Position numbers and translations under genes: made by a program
Shown: piece after piece, positions 7,063 to 14,581 of the stretch
How the letters are laid out: the number at the start of each line of letters is the position of its first letter
How positions within the stretch are numbered: the stretch's first letter is position 1
Assembly: GCA_964546285.1 (NCBI GenBank)
Contig: CAZJJK010000027.1
Coordinates: 1 to 30,812, forward strand
Direction: 5' to 3'
Source of the DNA: CAZJJK01 sp964546285
GTDB taxonomy: Bacteria > Spirochaetota > Spirochaetia > Treponematales > Breznakiellaceae
DNA length: 30,812 bases
Notes under the pieces: generated by a model
Told to the model about the DNA's origin: nothing
The model's input: the letters and a program-made list of their open reading frames with translations, nothing else
Database searches by the model: none

Positions 7063-7070
7063 AAGCGCTT
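7063..7070. promoter_or_regulatory. candidate LacI-type operator core
   Basis: AAGCGCTT is an 8-bp perfect palindrome with the CpG centre favoured by LacI-family proteins. It lies in the divergent region between hisF and the GH10 xylanase. It may also arise by chance in this sequence, and flanking symmetry is weak. Confidence 0.25.
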
Positions 7071-7240
7071 CAGCTAGTCTGAGTGCGTCGCCAAGTTCGT
7101 CGAGTTGGCTTATCGGATTGTAAGATGTGTATATATCTTCATATTATAATAAATAAAGCTAAGTTCGATCATGCCGCGGTTTTAGCGCTAATAGCGAAGC
7201 GGGCTCATGTAAAAGCAAGCGGTTTTTGAAATCGCCTCTA

Positions 7241-7279
7241 TTGTAAATGGGTATACGTATCATCGATAATGCTATGATA
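7241..7279 (+). promoter_or_regulatory. putative promoter region of the GH10 xylanase gene
   Basis: TTGTAA (7241-7246), an 18-bp spacer and GATAAT (7265-7270) form a plausible promoter about 95 bp before the xylanase ATG. TATCAT (7258-7263) and ATGATA (7274-7279) form an inverted repeat across the -10. The 11-mer TATCATCGATA (7258-7268) recurs at 8718-8728 just upstream of the GH43 gene. A second TATAAT at 7145-7150 lacks a matching -35. Confidence 0.4.
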
Positions 7280-7365
7280 GGTTTTCATGAGAGGAAGGGC
7301 CTTTCGCGAGAACCTCAAGGGTATGCGTAATCAGATCAACGGGCGGAAGCCGCTTGGAGTCCTTT

Positions 7366-8640
7366 ATGAGTGTTAGTTTTTCCATGGATTTTCCCGCGTT
7401 ACACGGAACGACCGACTTGGCTATTAAAAAGGCCAGAACGGCCGATGTGGTTCTGACAATACGTCAAGGAGCTGAGCCGGTTTCATGTCGTGAAATAGGC
7501 ATACAACAACTCAGGCATGATTTTGGTTTTGGCTGTAATGGCTTTAAGGCGATAGCTCTAGCCAACGGGAAACTCTCGGGTGAAGAGGAGGCGTTAAGCA
7601 AAGCTTACGCCGAACGCCTTCTTAAGCTGTTTGATTTTATTACCTTGCCTTTTTATTGGGGCCAGTATGAACCGGTCCGCGGTAAAACGGAAGAGGCCAG
7701 CTTAGTGACGGCCGCCCGCTGGTTTCGCGAACGGGGCTGCCGCTTAAAGGGACACCCTCTTTGTTGGCATACTCTTTGTGCGCCCTGGCTTATGGACTTG
7801 GATGACGAAATGGCGTTTCGGACCCAATTGGAGAGAATTAAGCGCGATGTTCTCGCCTTCAAGGGGCTTATCGATAGTTGGGATGTGATTAACGAAGCGG
7901 TAATTATGCCGATTTTTGATAAGTACGATAACGCCGTTACCAGAATATGCCGCCGCGTTGGACGTATTCCCCTTATTCGGGCCTGCTTTGAAAGTGCCCG
8001 AGGCGCTAACCCAAACGCTCAGCTCATTATCAATGATTTTGACTATACCAGTCCTTACGAAATTCTAATTGAGGGCTGTTTGGAGGCTGGTATTCGGATA
8101 GACGCCATAGGCATTCAATCGCATATGCATCAAGGCTATTGGGGCGCTGAAAAGACCTTAGCGATACTGGAGCGCTATGAGCGCTTTGGTCTGCCTATCC
8201 ATTTTTCGGAAACCACGATAATTTCAGGCAAGCTTATGCCAGCCCATATCGTCGACCTAAACGATTATCAGGTGGACAGCTGGCCGAGCGAAGCCGAAGC
8301 CGAGGAGAGACAGGCGCGGGAAGTCGTTCTTCATTATAAAACCCTTTTATCGCGGCCCTTGGTCAAAAGTCTGACCTGGTGGGATTTAATTGACGGCCAA
8401 TGGCTTAAGGCGCCTTCCGGCCTTATCCGTGCCGATGCCAGTCCAAAACCCGCCTACAACGAGCTAGTAAATTTAATCAAAGGTGAATGGTGGGCTAAAC
8501 CAGCGACCCTCCGCTGCGACGAAAAGGGCCGCCTGAGGTTTAACGCCTTTTTAGGAACATATCGCCTCACTCTCGGCGGCAAAACCAGCGAGCTGACTGT
8601 GGATAAGAACGGACAGAGGGAATTTTATATCGATTTTTAG
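7366..8640 (+). CDS. GH10 endo-1,4-beta-xylanase, no signal peptide
   Basis: This enzyme cleaves internal beta-1,4 bonds of xylan or xylo-oligosaccharides with retention. From the ATG at 7366 it has 424 residues. The GH10 catalytic barrel spans about residues 45-370: RHDFGFGCN, FYWGQYEPVRG, GHPLCWH, the acid/base Glu177 in WDVINEAV, NDFDY, GIQSHMH, and the nucleophile Glu282 in IHFSETT. The 105-residue spacing of the two glutamates is typical. There is no signal peptide or lipobox, so it is probably cytoplasmic and acts on imported xylo-oligosaccharides. The ATG at 7366 has GGAG six bases upstream and is preferred over the TTG at 7354. A short beta-rich tail follows the barrel. The GH43 gene is next, about 110 bp away. 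Confidence 0.93.
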   Translation: MSVSFSMDFPALHGTTDLAIKKARTADVVLTIRQGAEPVSCREIGIQQLRHDFGFGCNGFKAIALANGKLSGEEEALSKAYAERLLKLFDFITLPFYWGQYEPVRGKTEEASLVTAARWFRERGCRLKGHPLCWHTLCAPWLMDLDDEMAFRTQLERIKRDVLAFKGLIDSWDVINEAVIMPIFDKYDNAVTRICRRVGRIPLIRACFESARGANPNAQLIINDFDYTSPYEILIEGCLEAGIRIDAIGIQSHMHQGYWGAEKTLAILERYERFGLPIHFSETTIISGKLMPAHIVDLNDYQVDSWPSEAEAEERQAREVVLHYKTLLSRPLVKSLTWWDLIDGQWLKAPSGLIRADASPKPAYNELVNLIKGEWWAKPATLRCDEKGRLRFNAFLGTYRLTLGGKTSELTVDKNGQREFYIDF

Positions 8641-8717
8641 AAACAGGGCGATGATGAATTGACCGATCGTTCGTTATTACGGACATATGGCCGATGGTTA
8701 GCTTGGCCGCTCTCTGT

Positions 8718-8728
8718 TATCATCGATA
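8718..8728. promoter_or_regulatory. repeated 11-bp motif upstream of the GH43 gene
   Basis: TATCATCGATA here is identical to 7258-7268 upstream of the xylanase gene. Both copies lie at a likely promoter position, so they may be a shared regulatory site for the two hemicellulase genes. The match is short and could be chance. Confidence 0.25.
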
Positions 8729-8753
8729 TGACACTATATGTACGGAGGAACAA

Positions 8754-9860
8754 ATGCGCGATGCCACTATGTCATCGGCAACGCGTTTTATAGCGCTGTC
8801 GGTGATGATTCCATTTTTTATCGCCTGCGGCACTTCCAAGGGGGTAAGTATGACTGATTCGGCGGATACGAAAGCGGCTAAAGTTACTAGCGAGGCGGTC
8901 GCTATGAAAAAACCTTTGGTCACGGATATTTTTACAGCGGATCCTTCGGCTCATGTCTTTGAAGGAAAACTGTATGTGTATCCTTCTCACGATATTGACG
9001 CCGGTATCGTTCCCAACGACAACGGCGACCAGTACGACATGAGGGATTATCGAGTTATATCGATGGAGGATTTGAATTCTCAGGCGGTCATTCATGATGT
9101 CGCTTTAGCCTTGGAAGCCGTGCCTTGGGCGGGTAAGCAGCTTTGGGCGCCTGACGCCGCTTATAAGAATGGCAAGTATTATTTCTTTTTTCCCGCGAAG
9201 GATAAAGAAGGCATTTTCCGTATCGGCGTCGCTGTCGGCTCCTCGCCCACGGGCCCCTTTGTCCCTCAGCCGGAAGCTATTCCGGGCAGTTACAGCATAG
9301 ATCCAGCCGTCTTCATAGATGATGATGGCGCGGCCTATATGTACTTCGGCGGATTATGGGGCGGTCAGTTGGAAAAGTGGCCGGGCAACGTTTATAAGGC
9401 CGATGGCAGGGAGCCGCAAGGCTCTGAAGCGGCCTTAGGCCCAAGAGTGGCTAAGCTGAGCGGCGATATGCTGACTTTCGCGGAGCCGGTTCGTGAACTT
9501 GTGATAAGCGATGAAAATGGCGAGCCTCTTAAGGGCCGCGATCACGCGCGCCGCTTTTTTGAGGCCGCTTGGATGCATAAATATCGAGGCAAGTACTACT
9601 TTTCCTATTCCACCGGCGATACCCATTACCTTGTCTACGCCGTTGGAGAAACACCGTATGGCCCCTTCACGTACGGCGGCCGTATTTTGGAGCCGGTTGT
9701 CGGTTGGACCACGCATCATTCCATCGTGGAATATAAGGGGAAATGGTATCTATTCTATCATGACGCCGCTCATTCCGGCGGCAAAGATTACCTGCGCAGC
9801 GTAAAGGTTCAAGAATTGAGCTACACCGATGATGGCGCTATCGTCACGATGACGCCCTAG
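8754..9860 (+). CDS. GH43-family glycosidase (beta-xylosidase/arabinofuranosidase type), lipoprotein
   Basis: This five-bladed beta-propeller inverting glycosidase is expected to remove xylose or arabinose from xylan-derived oligosaccharides. From the ATG at 8754 (ACGGAGGAAC before it) it has 368 residues. A hydrophobic leader ends at FFIAC (Cys25), a relaxed lipobox of the spirochaete kind, so it is probably a membrane lipoprotein. Catalytic residues are visible: base Asp63 in TADPSAHVF, pKa-modulating Asp183 in SIDPAVF, acid Glu270 in RRFFEAAWMH, and the metal-site histidines in THHSIVEY (321-322). The wording DIFTADPSAHVF...YVYPSHDIDAG is characteristic of a GH43 subfamily 1-like group. 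Its partner is probably the GH10 enzyme just upstream. A strong terminator follows. Confidence 0.92.
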   Translation: MRDATMSSATRFIALSVMIPFFIACGTSKGVSMTDSADTKAAKVTSEAVAMKKPLVTDIFTADPSAHVFEGKLYVYPSHDIDAGIVPNDNGDQYDMRDYRVISMEDLNSQAVIHDVALALEAVPWAGKQLWAPDAAYKNGKYYFFFPAKDKEGIFRIGVAVGSSPTGPFVPQPEAIPGSYSIDPAVFIDDDGAAYMYFGGLWGGQLEKWPGNVYKADGREPQGSEAALGPRVAKLSGDMLTFAEPVRELVISDENGEPLKGRDHARRFFEAAWMHKYRGKYYFSYSTGDTHYLVYAVGETPYGPFTYGGRILEPVVGWTTHHSIVEYKGKWYLFYHDAAHSGGKDYLRSVKVQELSYTDDGAIVTMTP

Positions 9861-9901
9861 GAAGACGATAAGCAAATAAAGACCAAGCCGATGAGCTTTA
9901 G

Positions 9902-9936
9902 CGAGGCGGAGGGAGTATCTTCCGCCTCGTTTTATT
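9902..9936 (+). terminator. intrinsic terminator after the GH43 gene
   Basis: A perfect 9-bp stem CGAGGCGGA (9902-9910) with TCCGCCTCG (9921-9929), a 10-nt loop and a following TTTTATTTT make a standard rho-independent terminator about 40 bp after the GH43 stop. Confidence 0.9.
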
Positions 9937-10034
9937 TTGTCTAAATAGGCGCTTTTAAGAAACTTTTCCTTTCGCGGCCGCTTTTGAATACGCTGTCAGG
10001 ATCAACGCTTGTACAAAGCTTCGTGACACTAGGC

Positions 10035-10071
10035 TTGACTCAGCGCTGTATATAGTGTATATATACACTAT
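10035..10071 (+). promoter_or_regulatory. promoter and palindromic operator of the ytrA-like operon
   Basis: TTGACT (10035-10040) is a -35, and the -10 (TATATA near 10058-10063) lies inside a perfect 20-bp palindrome (10052-10071) with core AGTGTATATATACACT. This matches the GTGTAT...ATACAC style of operator bound by YtrA-subfamily GntR repressors. Bound repressor would cover the -10 and silence its own operon. TAGGAG at 10078-10083 is the ribosome binding site. Confidence 0.8.
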
Positions 10072-10088
10072 GACAGTTAGGAGCGCCT

Positions 10089-10463
10089 ATGAGGATTATC
10101 GTAAGCAACAACTCAAACGATCCCATCTACCTTCAAATTTATAATCAAATCCGCGACGCGATAATCCGAGGAGACTTAGCGCCGGGAGAGGCTCTCCCGT
10201 CCATACGGAATCTCGCCAAAGACTTGAATATTTCCGCCATTACTACCAAACGCGCGTACGACGATTTGGAAGCTGGCGGCTATCTGTCTTCGGTCGGGGG
10301 GAAGGGGACCTATGTTTCTGACGGCAATCCTCAGTTGTTGAGGGAAACGCGGCTCCGGCTGATCGAGGAAAAGCTGGCGGAAGCTGTCAACGCCGCGCGG
10401 TCCATCGGTCTTAACGCCGCTGATATCGGGGCGATGCTTGATCTGATCGTCAAGGAGGAATAA
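10089..10463 (+). CDS. GntR-family regulator, YtrA subfamily
   Basis: This 124-residue repressor has an N-terminal winged helix (DPIYLQIYNQIRDAIIRGDLAPGEALPSIRNLAKDL, then ITTKRAYDDLEAGGYLSSVGGKGTYV). It ends in only about 45 residues of helical dimerisation tail (LLRETRLRLIEEKLAEAVNAARSIGLNAADIGAMLDLIVKEE). The short tail without a ligand-binding domain defines the YtrA subfamily, which normally controls linked ABC transporters. The next gene starts directly after the TAA stop, and a 20-bp perfect palindrome overlaps the operon promoter. The inducing signal is unknown; in Firmicutes such operons respond to cell-envelope stress. Confidence 0.93.
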   Translation: MRIIVSNNSNDPIYLQIYNQIRDAIIRGDLAPGEALPSIRNLAKDLNISAITTKRAYDDLEAGGYLSSVGGKGTYVSDGNPQLLRETRLRLIEEKLAEAVNAARSIGLNAADIGAMLDLIVKEE

Positions 10464-11324
10464 ATGGCTGCCTTAATTGATGCCCAGAAACTACGGAAGC
10501 TGTATCCTGGTTTCGTTTTGGACGATATTTCGGTCCATTTGGAAAAAGGCTATGTCATGGGACTTATCGGCGAGAATGGCGCCGGCAAAACTACCACGAT
10601 CAAGCTGCTGATGGGCATGATACGGCGACAGGGGGGAGACTTACGTATTTTAGGGGCTGACCCTGAAAAAGACGGGGCTGAGGTTCGTGAGCGGATAGGC
10701 TACGTTTCCGATGAAAACACGCTTTGGCCTGAATTAAAGGTTCTAACGGTCGCAAAGGTGATTGCCCGTTTTTATCGCTCCTGGAATTGGGATCTGTTTC
10801 GCGCGCATATAAAGGGTTTCGGTATTCCGGAAAACAAGAAAGTAGGCGAGCTATCCAAGGGAACCCGCTTAAAGTTGAATCTATCGATCGCGCTGTCCCA
10901 TGGGGCGGAACTGCTGCTGATGGATGAGCCTTCCGCCGGTTTGGACCCAGTGGCGCGAGACGAATTTCTAGGTCTGATTCGCGATTATGTTTCCGATGGA
11001 ACGCGGGGCGCCTTGTTCTCCACCCATATTACCTCCGATCTGGACAGGATAGCGGATTATATAACCTTCATACGCGAAGGGCGGATCGTATTTAGTCTGG
11101 ACCGTGAAAGCATGGAAGACCGTTTTTCTATCGTTAAGGGCGGCGGTTCTTTGTCGCCCGAGGAAAAAAAGCTCTTTATTGGGGTTCGGGAAACAGCCGT
11201 CGGCTTTGAGGGTTTAGTGGATTGCCGCGACGATATGCTTAAGCGTTTGGATAGTATACGTGAGCCGCGAGCGGTGGAGCGCGCCACGATTGAACAGATT
11301 ATGGTTTTCCACGGAAAGGAGTAA
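10464..11324 (+). CDS. ABC transporter ATP-binding protein (YtrB-like)
   Basis: This is the nucleotide-binding subunit of an ABC exporter, 286 residues. Walker A GENGAGKTT is near residues 37-45, the signature is the variant LSKGTRLKLNL (about 130-140) instead of LSGGQ, and Walker B is LLLMDEPSAGLDP (about 150-162). The switch histidine is in FSTHITSD. The C-terminal extension of about 70 residues is typical of ABC-2 type exporters such as YtrB/CcmA-like proteins. The ATG directly follows the upstream TAA, with AAGGAGGAATAA as ribosome binding site, so it is translationally coupled to the GntR gene. The membrane subunit follows 4 bp later. Confidence 0.93.
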   Translation: MAALIDAQKLRKLYPGFVLDDISVHLEKGYVMGLIGENGAGKTTTIKLLMGMIRRQGGDLRILGADPEKDGAEVRERIGYVSDENTLWPELKVLTVAKVIARFYRSWNWDLFRAHIKGFGIPENKKVGELSKGTRLKLNLSIALSHGAELLLMDEPSAGLDPVARDEFLGLIRDYVSDGTRGALFSTHITSDLDRIADYITFIREGRIVFSLDRESMEDRFSIVKGGGSLSPEEKKLFIGVRETAVGFEGLVDCRDDMLKRLDSIREPRAVERATIEQIMVFHGKE

Positions 11325-11328
11325 AGCA

Positions 11329-11994
11329 ATGCGGGCGATTATCGCGATTATCGTGAAAGATTTTTATGTATTAAAGAAATACTGGCTATTTATAGCTTTG
11401 TACCTTGTTGTTTTCCCTTTCGCTTTCAAGGGTTTCGCGAGCATGTCAGCCTTGGCCGTTGGCGTCGCGACTATAATCTTCGTATCGCTCACTTTCGCCA
11501 TGGACGAGGTGGGCCGCGCGTCGCAATTGATAGCTTCCCTGCCGCTTAAGCGCGCGGCAATCCCCCTGGCACGCTATCTGGAAACGCTTGGTTTAATGAT
11601 TATCGGTTCAGCGGTTTTCGCCGGACTGTCTATGCTTTTCGGCTTATTGCCATTTACGGCCGTCTTGTTGCCGCTGAACGCCTTTTCCTCCCCAGCTATC
11701 GGTATACTCTCCGGCCTTCCACCGCTTCTATTGCTCGCCGTGATGATACCGCTCTGGTACCGTTTCGGTTATATCAAGACCCGCATCTTGAATGTGTTTC
11801 TCTTTGTTCTCATTTTTTCTTCTGGATCGATCCTCAGTGAGCTAGGGTCGCTCCTGGATTCCAGCGCCATTTTGAAATCTTTATCCACGGCATCGCTTGG
11901 CTGGCTCGCCGCCTCGGGGTCCGTGTTCTGTCTAGGCGTTCTCGCGCTGTCCTGCTTAATATCGATACGGATTTACGAGCGAAAAGAATTTTAG
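11329..11994 (+). CDS. ABC-2 type transporter permease
   Basis: The 221-residue membrane subunit has about six helices, beginning at YWLFIALYLVVFPFAF after a short cytoplasmic start (MRAIIAIIVKDFYVLKK), which is the usual opening of ABC2_membrane_5-type permeases. The ATG at 11329 has GGAAAGGAGT just upstream, and the gene follows the ATPase by 4 bp. The upstream in-frame extension to 11260 lies inside the ATPase and is rejected. Together with the ATPase it forms an exporter, of unknown substrate, controlled by the YtrA-like repressor. Confidence 0.88.
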   Translation: MRAIIAIIVKDFYVLKKYWLFIALYLVVFPFAFKGFASMSALAVGVATIIFVSLTFAMDEVGRASQLIASLPLKRAAIPLARYLETLGLMIIGSAVFAGLSMLFGLLPFTAVLLPLNAFSSPAIGILSGLPPLLLLAVMIPLWYRFGYIKTRILNVFLFVLIFSSGSILSELGSLLDSSAILKSLSTASLGWLAASGSVFCLGVLALSCLISIRIYERKEF

Positions 11995-12009
11995 AGGCTG
12001 AGGCTCCGA

Positions 12010-12069
12010 GCGGCGGGCGTCCGACCGCCGCCGCTTGACGCGCGCCGGCCGTTTGACGCGCGCCGGCCG
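12010..12069. repeat. GC-rich hairpin plus tandem 17-bp repeat between convergent genes
   Basis: A GCGGCGG/CCGCCGC stem (12010-12016 with 12025-12031) is followed by two copies of TTGACGCGCGCCGGCCG (12035-12051 and 12053-12069, period 18). There is no T run after the hairpin. The stretch separates the ABC permease (+) from the SDR gene (-) and may act as a transcription barrier. Confidence 0.7.
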
Positions 12070-12090
12070 CTATGGGCGACGCGCCGTCCT

Positions 12091-12879
12091 CTAATCCGCC
12101 GAGGTGCCGCCGTCCACCGGGAAGGCGACGCCGTTGATGAAGGCGGCCTCGTCGCTGGCTAAAAAAACGAAGGCGGCGGCTACATCGGCGGCGGAAGCCA
12201 AGCGGCCGAGCGGTACTTCGCCATAGCGTTCGGCGCGACGCGCTGGATCGGATAAAACCGCCTGGAGCAGGGGCGTGTCCACCGTGCTGGGATGGATGGA
12301 GTTGCAGCGTATGCCGTCCTTGGCATAGCGCACCGCGACCGCCTTGGTGAGCAGAGTGACCGCGCCCTTGGTCATGGTATAGGTTTCGTTGGTGTAGCGA
12401 TGGCCTAGGAGGCCGCAGACCGACGCCATATTGAGGATGGTTCCGCCGCCGCTGGAGCGCAGCAAGGGGAGTGCCTGTTTTATGCCAAAAAAAGGCCCCT
12501 TAACGTTTACCGCTAGCATCGCGTCCAAGCTATCCTCGTCCATCGCTTCGATATCCTTACGAATATTAATGCCGGCATTGTTGACAAGGATATCCAGGCG
12601 GCCGGCGCGCTCGGCCAGCGTCGCCAAAGCGGCTATCCAGCTTTTTTCGCAAGCGACATCCAGGTGGAGGTACGCGGCGCCGGCTTTAGGCGTCGTCTCC
12701 GGTTTTGCCGCTAAAGAGGCTGTGGGCCCCGCCAGCTCGGCGGCCAGGGCGGCGCCGGCCTCATCGGCGAGATCGGCGATGAACACGAAGGCGCCTTCCG
12801 CTCTGAAGCGGCGGGCAATTTCCGCGCCCAAGCCGCTCGCGGCTCCGGTGATAAGGGCGATTTTTCCGGCCAGTCTCAT
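12091..12879 (-). CDS. SDR-family NAD(P)-dependent oxidoreductase
   Basis: This classical short-chain dehydrogenase has 262 residues. The cofactor motif TGAASGLGAEIA is at residues 11-22, Asp36 in FIADLAD suggests NAD preference, NNAG is near residue 100, and the catalytic Ser is in ILNMAS, with YTMTK as the YxxxK motif. A low-complexity stretch, GPTASLAAKPETTPKAG, is inserted before the adenine-binding loop (HLDV) and is not usual. The C-terminal INGVAFPVDGGTSAD is typical of sugar or polyol dehydrogenases of the FabG-like group. It is coupled by ATGA to the GarR-like reductase upstream, and with the split transketolase forms a catabolic operon. The substrate is not deducible. Confidence 0.92.
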   Translation of the reverse strand: MRLAGKIALITGAASGLGAEIARRFRAEGAFVFIADLADEAGAALAAELAGPTASLAAKPETTPKAGAAYLHLDVACEKSWIAALATLAERAGRLDILVNNAGINIRKDIEAMDEDSLDAMLAVNVKGPFFGIKQALPLLRSSGGGTILNMASVCGLLGHRYTNETYTMTKGAVTLLTKAVAVRYAKDGIRCNSIHPSTVDTPLLQAVLSDPARRAERYGEVPLGRLASAADVAAAFVFLASDEAAFINGVAFPVDGGTSAD

Positions 12880-13781
12880 CCGCGTGAAGCCCCGCCGCCG
12901 CGTCGGACCTTTACATCGGCCAGGCGCTCATAAAACTGAATGAGGCCGCCGTGGTCGTCTTTTTGTTTGCCATCGACCTTAAGCGCCTGCATGAATTCCA
13001 TCACCTGGCTGGTCAGCGGCAACGGCGTGCCGATAGCATGCCCGGTGTCCAACGCGTTCTGGAGGTCCTTGATATGCAGTTCCATACGGAAACCGGGTTT
13101 ATAATTTCCTTCCAGCACCATGGGGCTTTTGGCGTTTAGCACGGTGCTGCCGGCGAGACCGCCCTTGATAGCCTCAAAGACGACAGCTGGGTCTACCCCG
13201 GCCTTGGCTGAAAGGGTATACGCCTCCGACATGGCGGCGATGTTGAGAGCCACGATAATTTGGTTGGCTAGTTTGGTGACGTTGCCGGCGCCGACCGTGC
13301 CGCAGAGCACGGCGCTGGAACCCAGGGTCAGGAAAATCGGCTTAATCCGCTCAAAAACCTCGGTCTTGCCGCCGACCATGATGGCCAGCGTACCGTCAAT
13401 CGCCTTAGGCTCACCGCCCGAAACCGGCGCGTCCAAAAAGTGGGCACCCTTGGCGGCGAGAGCCTCGGCCAGTTCCTGAGACACGAGCGGCGCGATGGAA
13501 CTCATGTCCGCGACAATGGTGGAAGAGTCGACTCCCTCAATTACGCCGCTAGGCCCTAGCATAGCTTCCTTGACCTCCGGCGAGTTGGGTAGCATGGTGA
13601 TGACTAATTCCTGACCCTCGGCGGCTTCCTTGGGCGAGGCGGCCGCCCGCGCTCCGGCTGCCACTAATTCCTTGACCGGGTCCGTTAGGATATCGTATAC
13701 CCTCAATTCGTGGCCGGCCTTTAAAAGATTTTTCGCCATGGGTTTACCCATGATCCCCAGCCCGATAAAACCTATACGCAT
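12876..13781 (-). CDS. 3-hydroxyacid dehydrogenase family, GarR/GlxR-like (2-hydroxy-3-oxopropionate reductase type)
   Basis: This beta-hydroxyacid dehydrogenase has 301 residues. It shows the Rossmann motif GFIGLGIMGKPMAKNLLKAGH at the N-terminus, the substrate-binding signature FLDAPVSGGEPKA (DAPVSGG), the conserved lysine in GNVTKLANQ, and a C-terminal helical domain ending GLIQFYERLADVKVRR. The family reduces tartronate semialdehyde, succinic or sulfolactaldehyde-type substrates, so the name fixes the class only. The ATG at 13781 with AGGAGG five bases upstream is preferred over the GTG at 13787, which overlaps that site. Its upstream region is cut by an assembly gap 35 bp from the start. 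It overlaps the SDR gene by 4 bp. Confidence 0.92.
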   Translation of the reverse strand: MRIGFIGLGIMGKPMAKNLLKAGHELRVYDILTDPVKELVAAGARAAASPKEAAEGQELVITMLPNSPEVKEAMLGPSGVIEGVDSSTIVADMSSIAPLVSQELAEALAAKGAHFLDAPVSGGEPKAIDGTLAIMVGGKTEVFERIKPIFLTLGSSAVLCGTVGAGNVTKLANQIIVALNIAAMSEAYTLSAKAGVDPAVVFEAIKGGLAGSTVLNAKSPMVLEGNYKPGFRMELHIKDLQNALDTGHAIGTPLPLTSQVMEFMQALKVDGKQKDDHGGLIQFYERLADVKVRRGGGASRG

Positions 13782-13822
13782 ATCCACCTCCTTAAATTCT
13801 GTGCCTGTGTCGCCGTTTTATA

Positions 13823-13922
13823 NNNNNNNNNNNNNNNNNNNNNNNNNNNNNNNNNNNNNNNNNNNNNNNNNNNNNNNNNNNNNNNNNNNNNNNNNNNNNN
13901 NNNNNNNNNNNNNNNNNNNNNN
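13823..13922. other. assembly gap (100 N)
   Basis: The run of exactly 100 N is a scaffold gap of unknown true size. It removes the C-terminal part of the transketolase C-subunit gene and any intergenic sequence before the GarR-like gene. Confidence 0.98.
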
Positions 13923-14581
13923 ACCCGGACCGAAATACCTTCGGCCTCAAGGGACCGCGCCGCGTCTAAAGCCCGCGACACCATTAGGCCGCAGGCGAAG
14001 ATCGCGGCGTCCTTTCCGTCACGCAATTTGGCGATTGAGCCTATCCGATAATCGGCCTTTTCCGGGTATACCAAGGGCAGGTCGTTGCGGTTGATCCGTA
14101 TATACACTGGTCCGCGCCAGTCGGACAAACAGTTCATAAGCTTCGTCGTCTCTATCGCGTCGGCGGGGCAAACGACCGTCAGATTAGGCAGGGCCCGCAT
14201 CAGGCTGATATCTTCTACCGCTTGGTGGGTTTTGCCATCGCCAAAATCCGATAAGCCGGAACTGGATCCGCAAATTCTGACATTGAGCTTGGGGATGCAG
14301 ATGGCGTTGCGCAGCTGGTCGTAGGCGCGTCCCGAGGCGAACACCGCGAAGGAATGGATAAACGGTGTCTTGCCCGATAAAGCGAAGCCCGCCGCGACCG
14401 AGCTCATATTCTGCTCGGCTATGCCCAGCTCAAAATGCCTGTCCGGATAAGCTTGCTTGAACAGGACCGATTGGGTGGACTTACCCAGGTCCGCCTCTAA
14501 CGCCACGATGGAAGAATCGCGCGCTCCCAGTTCCACTAAGGCCTGGCCGTACGCCAGGCGTAAGTTCGTCGCCGCCGCCAT
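13923..14581 (-). CDS. transketolase, C-terminal subunit (3' end lost in gap)
   Basis: This is the pyrimidine-binding half of a split, thiamine-diphosphate-dependent transketolase. 219 codons are present before the gap; full-length family members have about 310 residues, so roughly 90 are missing. Recognisable parts are LRLAYGQALVELGARD, VALEADLGKST, ELGIAEQNMSSVAAGFALSGKTPFIHSFAVF (with the Glu that activates the cofactor in IAEQNM), GLSDFGDGKTHQAVEDI (His), NLTVVCPAD, and GPVYIRI. The ATG directly follows the TAG of the N-subunit, with GGAGGG before it, so the two are co-translated. The residues read beyond the gap do not belong to it. Confidence 0.94.

Noticed and set aside
7287..7376. 29-codon upstream frame overlapping the xylanase start
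   Set aside because: ATG 7287 to TAG 7376 is open and could be a leader peptide, but only a weak TAGG precedes it and there is no codon pattern to support translation.
13772..13822. Apparent C-terminus of the transketolase subunit after the gap
   Set aside because: The residues do not resemble the family's end, and the frame depends on the arbitrary gap length.
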